Part shown: positions 7,519 to 14,515 of the stretch, piece by piece | Position numbering within the stretch: the stretch's first letter is position 1 | How the letters are laid out: each line of letters begins with the position of its first letter | Assembly: GCA_045600965.1 (NCBI GenBank) | Contig: JAZRYW010000018.1 | Span: 1 to 16,071, forward strand | From: RGIG6374 sp045600965 | Lineage (GTDB): Bacteria; Bacteroidota; Bacteroidia; Bacteroidales; UBA932 | Direction: 5' to 3' | Length of the DNA stretch: 16,071 nucleotides | Position numbers and translations under genes: made by a program | Notes under the pieces: generated by a model | What the model was told of the DNA's origin: nothing | What the model saw: only the letters and a program-made list of their open reading frames with translations | The model's database searches: none

Positions 7519-9168
7519 TCAGAATCTGATTTCAACGCCTCCTCCGATATTGAACGAGGGGGCGTTGAATTTTGGCGCATACCACAACTGCCGGTTCAGC
7601 AAATTGTTCACGCGGGCATAAAGCGAAAGGGAACGGTTCACGGAATAGGAGACTTCCATATGGACATTCCACCAGCCGTCAGCTACAGAAGCGGCATCTT
7701 TTCCGTATGACACACCGCTCTGAGCGTCAAACCCTGCCTGGGCGACTATGTGCTCGCGGTAGTTGTATCTGACGAAGGCCTCTCCACGGTGCATGGGGCA
7801 GAGGGTCGCGCTGCGTCCGTCATCCCTCTTCCAGCTGTTGAAGTAATAACTGCCTCCGGCAGAGAGCGACTTGGACTTCCACAGCAGCTGCGCGCCGAGA
7901 CGGCCGCAGGAAGCGTCAGCGTAATCAGGTCTGTAATTGCATCCGTCAAAGGCCAGGAACGCACGGCTGCGGTATCTTGCCAATCCTGCCTCAAGATTGA
8001 TGGACAGACGGTCAAACACAAGCGACTTGAATTCCAAGCCGGTGTCATAGGACTTGTTTGTATAATGCGGATTTGCGAACACCCTGGGGAACCACTCGGA
8101 GGAGTTCTCGGCCGATGTCAGGGATGTCACTGAGTTACCTCCCGTGATGTAGCCGCGTAGCCATATCCTGTTCTTGAGCAGTTCATACTGAAGATCTGCA
8201 AGAGGATGGAGCGGAGAGAATGCGGTCTGATATGATGACGACGCCCCGTACATATATCCGTGCTCGAATGAAAGTCCGAGCCTGGCTTTCAACCCGTGGT
8301 AATGGAATTCCACCTGAGGCGCGAGAGAAAACATTGAGGCATCATCCGCAGAGGTCCAGAGGCTGGTGTTGCAGGCTTCAAGATAGTAGAAGAACCTGCC
8401 GTGGCGCAGGCCTATGAGTACATTTCCCGAAAGGCCGGTCTCCCCGTCCTGTCTGATCGCGGGGGTGTCCGTCCCTTCCGGGACGTTGACAGCGGAAAGC
8501 AGCCTGTCAGCGCTTATTTCAACATTGTATATGAAGCCGTCGGAGGCCGTCCATTTGGAACCGATGGAAAAGTCCGCACCGATACGGTCGCTTCTGTTGC
8601 CGAGGGGATTCTCTGCGACAGAAGTGTTGTACCATCTGCCCCTGCGGTCATATCCGCGCAGACCCAGCGCAACGGCGCCACCCTTCCAGCTGTACTTTCC
8701 GCTTATGGAAGCGTCAGTCGAAAGCAGACTGCTGATGTCATAATCGGCAGCGGGAAAAGCCATCGGCTCGAATGCAGACCTGTGGGTTGCTGAAGCGCCG
8801 AAGGAGAATCCCTTTGCCGTCACCTTCTGCAATGCCACTTCCGCCGAAGGCAGCCAGGGATACTGGAGCCCAGCCTTCACGTATCCGTTGCGGTATTTGG
8901 GGGAGGAAGGCTTTTCAAGCTGGACGAAGCGTCCGGGGACGAAATCATAAAGATCGCCGTATGGCATCTCGAAAACTTCGTAATCAAAATTGACATTGAA
9001 CTTGCGCAGTCCGGAGTCCTCCGTCATTGAGAGCTGCGGTTTGTCAATCTCCACCAGTTTCACGTCATACTCACGTTCAACCTCAACCGTAGGATCTATC
9101 TGGGCCGAAGCCAGAAAGGGAATCGCGGCGAGCAGGGATGACATCATATATCTTAATGCAGTATTCAT
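7519..9168 (-). CDS. Outer-membrane beta-barrel protein, TonB-receptor-like barrel without a visible plug
   Basis: The protein is 549 residues. It has a signal peptide of about 22 residues (MNTALRYMMSSLLAAIPFLASAQ), a polar periplasmic stretch, then many alternating aromatic/polar strands to the end. The C-terminus reads SLYARVNNLLNRQLWYAP and closes with GGGVEIRF. The RVNNLLN block is typical of the last strands of TonB-dependent receptors, and the terminal phenylalanine is the usual BAM recognition residue. I see neither a TonB box and plug domain nor a carboxypeptidase-like N-terminal domain, and the length is short for a full receptor. The frame is open upstream to an ATG at 9264, but that overlaps the TPR gene. 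ATG 9166-9168 gives a clean signal peptide and a 16-bp gap. It is probably cotranscribed with the TPR gene and may be its membrane partner; substrate unknown. Confidence 0.75.
   Translation of the reverse strand: MNTALRYMMSSLLAAIPFLASAQIDPTVEVEREYDVKLVEIDKPQLSMTEDSGLRKFNVNFDYEVFEMPYGDLYDFVPGRFVQLEKPSSPKYRNGYVKAGLQYPWLPSAEVALQKVTAKGFSFGASATHRSAFEPMAFPAADYDISSLLSTDASISGKYSWKGGAVALGLRGYDRRGRWYNTSVAENPLGNRSDRIGADFSIGSKWTASDGFIYNVEISADRLLSAVNVPEGTDTPAIRQDGETGLSGNVLIGLRHGRFFYYLEACNTSLWTSADDASMFSLAPQVEFHYHGLKARLGLSFEHGYMYGASSSYQTAFSPLHPLADLQYELLKNRIWLRGYITGGNSVTSLTSAENSSEWFPRVFANPHYTNKSYDTGLEFKSLVFDRLSINLEAGLARYRSRAFLAFDGCNYRPDYADASCGRLGAQLLWKSKSLSAGGSYYFNSWKRDDGRSATLCPMHRGEAFVRYNYREHIVAQAGFDAQSGVSYGKDAASVADGWWNVHMEVSYSVNRSLSLYARVNNLLNRQLWYAPKFNAPSFNIGGGVEIRF
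7531..7573 (+). terminator. Intrinsic terminator of gyrB, inside the opposing barrel gene
   Basis: TTCAACGCCTCCTC (7531-7544) pairs with GAGGGGGCGTTGAA (7556-7569): 14 pairs, one of them a G-U in RNA, with an 11-nt loop, then TTTT. It begins 23 nt after the gyrB stop. On the minus strand there is no T-run after the hairpin, so it suits plus-strand transcription. The same bases encode the NAPSF...GGGVE segment at the C-terminus of the outer-membrane protein. The T-run is short, so efficiency is uncertain. Confidence 0.6.
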
Positions 9169-9184
9169 ATCCGCTTTGTATTCA

Positions 9185-12154
9185 TCAATCCACCAGTTTA
9201 TGTATTGTTTCAAGCCTGAGGTCCACCTGCTCGGGCACATCGTCACGGTCGCCCGAAGGGACATATCCCTCCTTTATGCTCTGGAATGTGGCGAAAGCCT
9301 GGTCATAGTTCTTCCTGTCGGCAAATGAATCACCGAGTATTATGAAACTCTTGGCCAGCCAGTACGACTGCACAGAGCCTGAGTCGGAGAAGGAATACAC
9401 CATCTGCTCGACATTGTCGAAATGCCCGGCGTCATACTCATCCTTGATGAGGATGTATGCGGCCTCAGCGCCCATCGCGTCGTTGCGGTCAGTTGAGAGC
9501 AAGGTAAAGCATTCCATCGCGCTGGCTGTATTCGAAAGCGCCTGATTCGACTTGCCGCATATGTAGAGGGCCTCACGTCTGTACTGCTGATCATCAGAAT
9601 CCAGCACTTTTTCAGCGGATGACCTGGCTCGCTGATACTGCTTGGCATTGTAATACGAACGCATCTTCCCCACTGCAGCAGTGGTGTGGTTCTGAGGTGT
9701 AGTGGCAATGTAGGACAGAGTCTCATAAGCCTCCGCCGCCTTTTCATACAGAGCAAGGGCGTAGCACACTTCCGCATATCGGTAGGTGGCGGGTTCATTG
9801 AGCTGCTCATTGTCTGCAAGCATAACCTGATAGAACTGCTCCGCGGCGGCTTCCTTGCGGTTCGAGGCGAGCAGGGATTCCGCCAGATAATAATGGGCCT
9901 GTGCCGCCAGAGGACTGTCAGGATATAGTTTCAGGAATGACTGAAGAGCGCTCACGGCATTGCCGGTGTTGCCGGACAGATACTTCTGTTCAGCCGATTC
10001 GAACAGCATCCTCTCCTTCTGGTCCTCTGTCTTGACGGATGAGAGCCCCCTTCTGTCAAGGAATTCCAGGTATTCATCGGCGCGGCCGGAAGACTGGTAG
10101 ATGCTCTCCATCGAAGAAAGGGCATCTTCGAAAGATGTTGTCGCGCTGTATTTCTCGACTATCGTCCTGTACTTTTCCAGCGCACCTTCGAAATCGCCCT
10201 TGTTGGCCCTTATCAGGCCGAGTTCCAGAAGAGCCCTGGAAGCCATATTGTTGTCGTCAGTAAGCTGCAGCAGGTCATTGAAACAGCTTTCGGCCTTGAG
10301 GTCATCCCCAATCTGGGCATAGGTGCGGCCCGTTTCAAAAAGGGCGCGGGAGCGTGTCCCGGTGTCAGTGGAGGCAGATCTTCCTATGCGTGACAGCATA
10401 TCCAGCTTCTTCTGGTTGTCACCGTTCAGTCCGCAGGCCACGGCGGCCTGGAACATCGCATAGGCGCTGTTGCCGCTTTCAGAATAGGCATCGCAGGCCT
10501 TCTGATATTCCTTCAGCATAAATCTGGCGTCTCCAAGCCTGACGCAGGCGTCGGATATGAACTCCTTCGGCGAGGAACCGTCCTTGATGAAACGCTCGAA
10601 GCAATATGCCGAACTCGGATAATCCTTGTCCTTGAGATATACATATCCTAGATTGTACTGAAGCATATTGTAGAAGTCCGCGTCACGGAGGGTCCTGTCA
10701 TTGTAGAGTTTGGTGAACAGGGCGGCAGCGGCCCTGTAATCTCCCGCGCGGTAGCGGCATTCCCCGAGCCAGTAGCAGGAAAGATCCTGAAGCCGTTTGT
10801 CCTCGGCATTGTCAAGAGCTATGTCAAGATAGGCTGAGGCATTGGAATATGACCGCATCGTGATATACTCCATAGCCCTGAAATATGAGGCCCGCTGCAG
10901 GTTGGCCCTGGTGCGGTCGTTGGGATGGCGGATCTTCCGCAATGCGTCAATAGCTCCCTGATAGTCCTTGCTCAGGATGCAGGCCGTCGCTATGTAATTG
11001 TTTATCTCATCACCCTTTTCAGTGGAGGGGAAAAGGGTGAGATAGTTGTCGAAGGGAGCCATATCGCCATTGAGGTCGAAAGCGAGTTTGGCATAGTTGA
11101 AATACGCATCCTCCTTTATCTGAAGGTTGAAGTCGAGGTCGGAGGCCTTCCGGAAGGCTTCGAGCGCGCTCTTCTTGTTTTTCATCAGGAGATATGCCCC
11201 TGAGAGCTGATACCAGGCGTTCTGTCCGAGGGAGTCAGTGCCGACGGCCTTGCTGAAGGATTCGGCGGCGGATTCATAGTCCTTTATGTAAACTGATATT
11301 ATGCCTTCAAGGTAATGGTCCTTTCTGGTGAATTCATTGACCGTGGTACGGTAGCGGTCGAAATAGAGTTTTGCATTGACTATGTCATCCTTCGCATAGA
11401 AGGCCTCGGATATAACTTTCGCCAACCTGGTCTTGAAATCATCTTCAAGGGCCGGATACAACGTCGGGCCGTATTTCACCACATAGTCATAATCCGAGAG
11501 CATATATTCCGACTCCACCATATAGTATCCGGCGACTGTCTCAAATTTCGGGTCGCGTGCGGCCAGGGTAAAATTCTCCATTGCGTGCTTGAAATCCGAT
11601 TCCCTGTATTGGATATATCCCAGATAATAGTGTGCGGCCGTTGTAAACTTGCTGTAGGGGCGTTTGACAATGCGGGAGAACGACTCGGCCGCCTTGTCCC
11701 AGACTCCGGTCTCCATACGGCAGTATGCCTTCTCGAAAAGGTAGCGGTCGACGTCGGAGTCGGCGATGTACGAGTCGGCGATCGCCACGTAATATGGTAT
11801 CGCATCCTCATAAAGGCCTTTGTTGAAGAGGCTTGATGCATAGGCGAACCTGACGGAGCCTGCATCGGGAGAGAAAGGATAGGTCTCCAGGAAGGAGGTA
11901 ACCGTGCGCCGGGCGGCCGGATCGTCCAACGCTATTGCACAGAGCGCATCACACGCCGCGGCCTGGGCCATAAGCAGGGCTCCGGAGCCTTCCATACTTT
12001 CTGACGCCGAAGCGAGGACATTCCTTGCAACGGCATATTGCCCGCTGCGGTAGAGGTCAAGTGCACGCCCGATTACGGCCGACGGGGCTTCCTGGGCCAT
12101 CGCCGGCACGGACAGTGCCAGGAGAGTAAAAATGAAATATGCTGTTCTCTTCAT
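9185..12154 (-). CDS. Large secreted tetratricopeptide-repeat protein
   Basis: The protein is 989 residues with a signal peptide (MKRTAYFIFTLLALSVPAMA, cleavage near residue 20). No lipobox cysteine is seen, so a soluble periplasmic protein is likely. The rest is almost wholly helical TPR-type repeats. A clear unit is at 313-341 (AWYQLSGAYLLMKNKKSALE...), with others near 102-130, 172-200 and throughout the C-terminal half. Similar repeat scaffolds hold envelope assembly or secretion complexes together. A consensus promoter precedes it and the barrel gene follows after 16 bp, so the two probably work together at the outer membrane. A TTG at 12169 would add five residues; ATG 12152-12154 starts right at the signal peptide. 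Specific function not recognised. Confidence 0.85.
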   Translation of the reverse strand: MKRTAYFIFTLLALSVPAMAQEAPSAVIGRALDLYRSGQYAVARNVLASASESMEGSGALLMAQAAACDALCAIALDDPAARRTVTSFLETYPFSPDAGSVRFAYASSLFNKGLYEDAIPYYVAIADSYIADSDVDRYLFEKAYCRMETGVWDKAAESFSRIVKRPYSKFTTAAHYYLGYIQYRESDFKHAMENFTLAARDPKFETVAGYYMVESEYMLSDYDYVVKYGPTLYPALEDDFKTRLAKVISEAFYAKDDIVNAKLYFDRYRTTVNEFTRKDHYLEGIISVYIKDYESAAESFSKAVGTDSLGQNAWYQLSGAYLLMKNKKSALEAFRKASDLDFNLQIKEDAYFNYAKLAFDLNGDMAPFDNYLTLFPSTEKGDEINNYIATACILSKDYQGAIDALRKIRHPNDRTRANLQRASYFRAMEYITMRSYSNASAYLDIALDNAEDKRLQDLSCYWLGECRYRAGDYRAAAALFTKLYNDRTLRDADFYNMLQYNLGYVYLKDKDYPSSAYCFERFIKDGSSPKEFISDACVRLGDARFMLKEYQKACDAYSESGNSAYAMFQAAVACGLNGDNQKKLDMLSRIGRSASTDTGTRSRALFETGRTYAQIGDDLKAESCFNDLLQLTDDNNMASRALLELGLIRANKGDFEGALEKYRTIVEKYSATTSFEDALSSMESIYQSSGRADEYLEFLDRRGLSSVKTEDQKERMLFESAEQKYLSGNTGNAVSALQSFLKLYPDSPLAAQAHYYLAESLLASNRKEAAAEQFYQVMLADNEQLNEPATYRYAEVCYALALYEKAAEAYETLSYIATTPQNHTTAAVGKMRSYYNAKQYQRARSSAEKVLDSDDQQYRREALYICGKSNQALSNTASAMECFTLLSTDRNDAMGAEAAYILIKDEYDAGHFDNVEQMVYSFSDSGSVQSYWLAKSFIILGDSFADRKNYDQAFATFQSIKEGYVPSGDRDDVPEQVDLRLETIHKLVD

Positions 12155-12182
12155 CTTCTTATGACACAACGCTATCCAATGA

Positions 12183-12214
12183 CAAAAATAGCATTATTCA
12201 AGAATAAAGCCAAA
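12183..12214 (-). promoter_or_regulatory. Promoter of the TPR-barrel operon
   Basis: On the minus strand TTTG (plus-strand CAAA, 12211-12214) is followed after 20 bp by TATTTTTG (plus-strand CAAAAATA, 12183-12190). This matches TTTG-N20-TAnnTTTG exactly, with the same spacing as at gyrB. It lies in the 66-bp gap between the xerD stop and the TPR start and predicts a leader of about 20-25 nt. The TPR-barrel pair can therefore be expressed independently of ftsE-nth-xerD. Confidence 0.75.
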
Positions 12215-12220
12215 GAATTG

Positions 12221-13129
12221 CTATCCCCTCGGATGAAATTGGAGTATGGCTTCCTGCCAGTGTCTGGTGTCGATATGGGTGTATATTTCCGTCGTCAGGA
12301 CGCTCTCGTGTCCGAGCATCTCCTGCACGGCCCTGAGGTCCGCTCCGTTCTCCACAAGATGTGTTGCGAATGAGTGCCTGAAGGTGTGCGGGGAAATATC
12401 CTTGGATATTCCCGCCAGGAGAGCCTGCTTCCTTACGATGTCGAAAACCATAACGCGGCTCAGCGGAGCTCCGCGGCGGTTCAGGAAAAGGATGTCGGCT
12501 GCATCCCTGCGCACCTTGAGCCTCTGCCGGTCAGCAAGCCAGAACCTCACGTGCCTGATTGCAAAATCGCCGATGGGCACCAGACGCTGCTTGGCCCCCT
12601 TCCCCATAACCCTGATGAATCCCTCGTCGAAGAATATGTCCGATATCTTCAGCGAGCAGCATTCGCTCACTCGCAGGCCACAGCCGTAAAGAATCTCCAG
12701 GATGGCCCTGTTGCGGTGACCCAGGGGCTCGGAAAGGTCTACGGATGCCATAATCGCCTCGACTTCCTCCACCGACAGCACAGTGGGTATATGGCGTTTA
12801 AGGGACGGAGATGAAAGCGTGGCGCAGGGGTTGTCGTCAATCCTTCCATCCGTCTCAAGAAAGTGGTAGAAGGCCTTTATGGAACTGGTCATCCTTGCCT
12901 GGGACCTTTTCGAAAGGCCGTTCACGGCGCACGACGAAAGGAAAGCGGTCAGCCTGTTCCCCGTGACATCGAAGGGGGATGCGGCGCCATCTTCCCTGAG
13001 CCAGGTGAAAAGTTTGACTATGTCGCTGACATAGGCCGAGGCTGTGTTGACGGACAGTGACCTTTCAAGGCGCAGGTAGGTCTTGAAATCAGCCAGCGGG
13101 TTGCGCCATTCACCATCAAACTCTCTCAT
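12221..13129 (-). CDS. xerD: Tyrosine recombinase, XerD/XerC type
   Basis: This 302-residue site-specific recombinase probably acts in chromosome-dimer resolution at dif. The N-terminal SAM-like core-binding domain spans about 9-95 and the catalytic domain about 115-298. All six catalytic positions are present: R153 (GCGLRVSE), K177 (MGKGAKQR), H248 and R251 (PHTFRHSFATHL), H274 (MLGHES) and nucleophile Y283 (TEIYTHI). Length and motif spacing match housekeeping Xer proteins rather than phage integrases. XerC and XerD cannot be separated with certainty here. The start ATG at 13127-13129 overlaps the 3' end of nth by 14 nt; a longer frame beginning with TTG at 13273 would lie deep inside nth and has no domain support. 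Third gene of the ftsE operon. Confidence 0.88.
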   Translation of the reverse strand: MREFDGEWRNPLADFKTYLRLERSLSVNTASAYVSDIVKLFTWLREDGAASPFDVTGNRLTAFLSSCAVNGLSKRSQARMTSSIKAFYHFLETDGRIDDNPCATLSSPSLKRHIPTVLSVEEVEAIMASVDLSEPLGHRNRAILEILYGCGLRVSECCSLKISDIFFDEGFIRVMGKGAKQRLVPIGDFAIRHVRFWLADRQRLKVRRDAADILFLNRRGAPLSRVMVFDIVRKQALLAGISKDISPHTFRHSFATHLVENGADLRAVQEMLGHESVLTTEIYTHIDTRHWQEAILQFHPRG

Positions 13130-13766
13130 CGTCCCTGTGTCTGTAATATGAGCACAATGAAGATATTCCGCACTGCCCGCACTTGGGGTTCCTGGCCGTG
13201 CAGACATACCTGCCGTGAAGGATGAGCCAGTGATGGGCATCTGGACGGACTGATTCGGGGAATCCCTTCTCAAGGTCCTTCTCGACTGCCGTAGGCGTCT
13301 TGCCGGAAGACAGTCCTATCCTGTGTGCCACCCTGAACACGTGGGTATCCACCGCTATGACCGGCTCGTGGTGGACAATCGAGGCCACCACATTGGCTGT
13401 CTTGCGTCCCACACCGGGGAGACGCTGCAGGTCATCGATGGAGGAAGGCACCTCGGCTCCGAAGTCCGACACCAGCATCCTGGCCATTGCAACGAGATGG
13501 GAGGCCTTGCTGTTGGGATACGATACGGAACGTATCAGACCGAACACGTCCTCCACCGAAGCCTCGGACAGCGAGACGGGATCAGGATAGCGCGCGAAGA
13601 GAGCCGGCGTGACCATATTGACGCGTTTGTCGGTGCACTGCGCGGAGAGCATTACGGCCACGGTCAACTCGTATGGATTGGAGAAGTCGAGTTCCGACTT
13701 TGCGGCTGGCATCTCAGCGGAAAAGTACTCTATGAGTTGAGCGTATATGGATCTGACTCGTGGCAT
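13116..13766 (-). CDS. nth: Endonuclease III (DNA glycosylase/AP lyase)
   Basis: Nth removes oxidised pyrimidines and cleaves the abasic site. The 216-residue protein carries the helix-hairpin-helix LPGVGRKTANVV with catalytic K122, and catalytic D140 in AVDTHVFRV. The C-terminal [4Fe-4S] cluster ligands C189, C196, C199 and C205 have the canonical CX6CX2CX5C spacing. Length matches the E. coli enzyme. A TTG at 13781 would add five residues; ATG 13764-13766 is preferred. It overlaps the ftsE 3' end by 37 nt and the xerD 5' end by 14 nt, so the three are expected to be translated from one mRNA. Confidence 0.93.
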   Translation of the reverse strand: MPRVRSIYAQLIEYFSAEMPAAKSELDFSNPYELTVAVMLSAQCTDKRVNMVTPALFARYPDPVSLSEASVEDVFGLIRSVSYPNSKASHLVAMARMLVSDFGAEVPSSIDDLQRLPGVGRKTANVVASIVHHEPVIAVDTHVFRVAHRIGLSSGKTPTAVEKDLEKGFPESVRPDAHHWLILHGRYVCTARNPKCGQCGISSLCSYYRHRDDERV

Positions 13767-14425
13767 TCGTTGTTCTGGCAAATAAAGATCCTGCCGGGGA
13801 ATCTGTCAAGGATGAAAAGGTTGTGGGTCACTATGACCACAGCCGTGCCCTGTCTGTTGATCTCCACAAGGAGCTGCATAATGCCGTCGGCAGTCTCGGC
13901 GTCAAGATTGCCGGTGGGTTCATCGGCAAGAATCAGTTCCGGAGCATTGAGCAGCGCCCTTGCGATGGCTATTCTCTGCTGCTCGCCACCTGAAAGCTGG
14001 TGTGGCATCTTGTGGGCCTTGGAGCGGAGTCCGACCTTGTCGAGCACATCCGATATGCGTTGTGAAATCTGCTTCCTGTCCTTCCATCCCGTGCATCTGA
14101 GCGCAAAGCGGAGATTCTCCTCCACCGTGCGGTCCATAAGAAGGCTGAAATCCTGAAATACCACACCGACCTTGCGGCGCAGGTAAGGAATATGCTTCTT
14201 TTTGAGCTTGAGCAGGTTGAAATCCAGGACACGGGCCTCTTCACCGGACACACGGTTCTCCGCTATCAATGTCCTGATGATGGAGGTCTTCCCCGTCCCC
14301 ACCCGGCCGGTTATATACACAAAGTCACCCTTCCGGACGGTGAAATCGAGGTCGGATATGACCACAGTGTCGCTGTTGGAGATGTCCACGCCTTTGAACT
14401 GTATCAGGGGTTCGGTCCGGTCCAT
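13730..14425 (-). CDS. ftsE: Cell-division ABC ATPase FtsE
   Basis: The protein is a 231-residue ABC ATPase. Walker A is GRVGTGKT (40-47), with arginine where many family members have proline/serine. The Q-loop is Q91 in VVFQDFS, the signature LSGGEQQ (144-150), Walker B LILADE with E169, and the H-loop H201 in VTHN. Overall sequence and size match FtsE, which with FtsX controls cell-wall hydrolases at the septum. FtsX is not adjacent, and LolD-type ATPases are similar, so the name rests on sequence feel and length. First gene of the ftsE-nth-xerD unit, behind a consensus promoter, with a leader of only about 13 nt. Confidence 0.8.
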   Translation of the reverse strand: MDRTEPLIQFKGVDISNSDTVVISDLDFTVRKGDFVYITGRVGTGKTSIIRTLIAENRVSGEEARVLDFNLLKLKKKHIPYLRRKVGVVFQDFSLLMDRTVEENLRFALRCTGWKDRKQISQRISDVLDKVGLRSKAHKMPHQLSGGEQQRIAIARALLNAPELILADEPTGNLDAETADGIMQLLVEINRQGTAVVIVTHNLFILDRFPGRIFICQNNECHESDPYTLNS

Positions 14426-14444
14426 AATGAATGCTTAATATTCA

Positions 14445-14476
14445 CAAAATTACAAAAAAAAGCGGAGCGGGCCAAA
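14445..14476 (-). promoter_or_regulatory. Promoter of the ftsE-nth-xerD operon
   Basis: On the minus strand TTTG (plus CAAA, 14473-14476), 20 bp, then TAATTTTG (plus CAAAATTA, 14445-14452): an exact consensus match. The spacer contains a run of eight T. The promoter lies back-to-back with the waaA -7 box at 14485-14492, so polymerases at the two could interfere. Confidence 0.75.
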
Positions 14477-14484
14477 CAACTCCA

Positions 14485-14492
14485 TATATTTG
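14485..14492 (+). promoter_or_regulatory. Likely -7 box of waaA
   Basis: TATATTTG matches TAnnTTTG exactly and lies 23 nt ahead of the waaA ATG. No TTTG occurs at the -33 distance (that stretch is AGCG-rich), so the promoter would be weaker or activator-dependent. The start would leave a leader of roughly 15-20 nt. Confidence 0.5.
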
Positions 14493-14515
14493 CGTATTGA
14501 AATGACCGTCCGCAA

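Noticed and set aside
12221..13129. Xer-type recombinase plus tRNA as signs of an integrated mobile element
   Set aside because: The recombinase is a housekeeping Xer inside a core operon, the tRNA is about 2.6 kb away with core genes between, and no att-like direct repeat was seen.
13130..13273. 48-residue N-terminal extension of XerD from TTG at 13273
   Set aside because: It lies antiparallel-free but fully inside nth in another frame and has low-complexity composition; Xer proteins begin where ATG 13129 places them.
13323..14156. 277-codon plus-strand frame across nth and ftsE
   Set aside because: It spans two well-supported genes on the other strand and has no recognisable domain.
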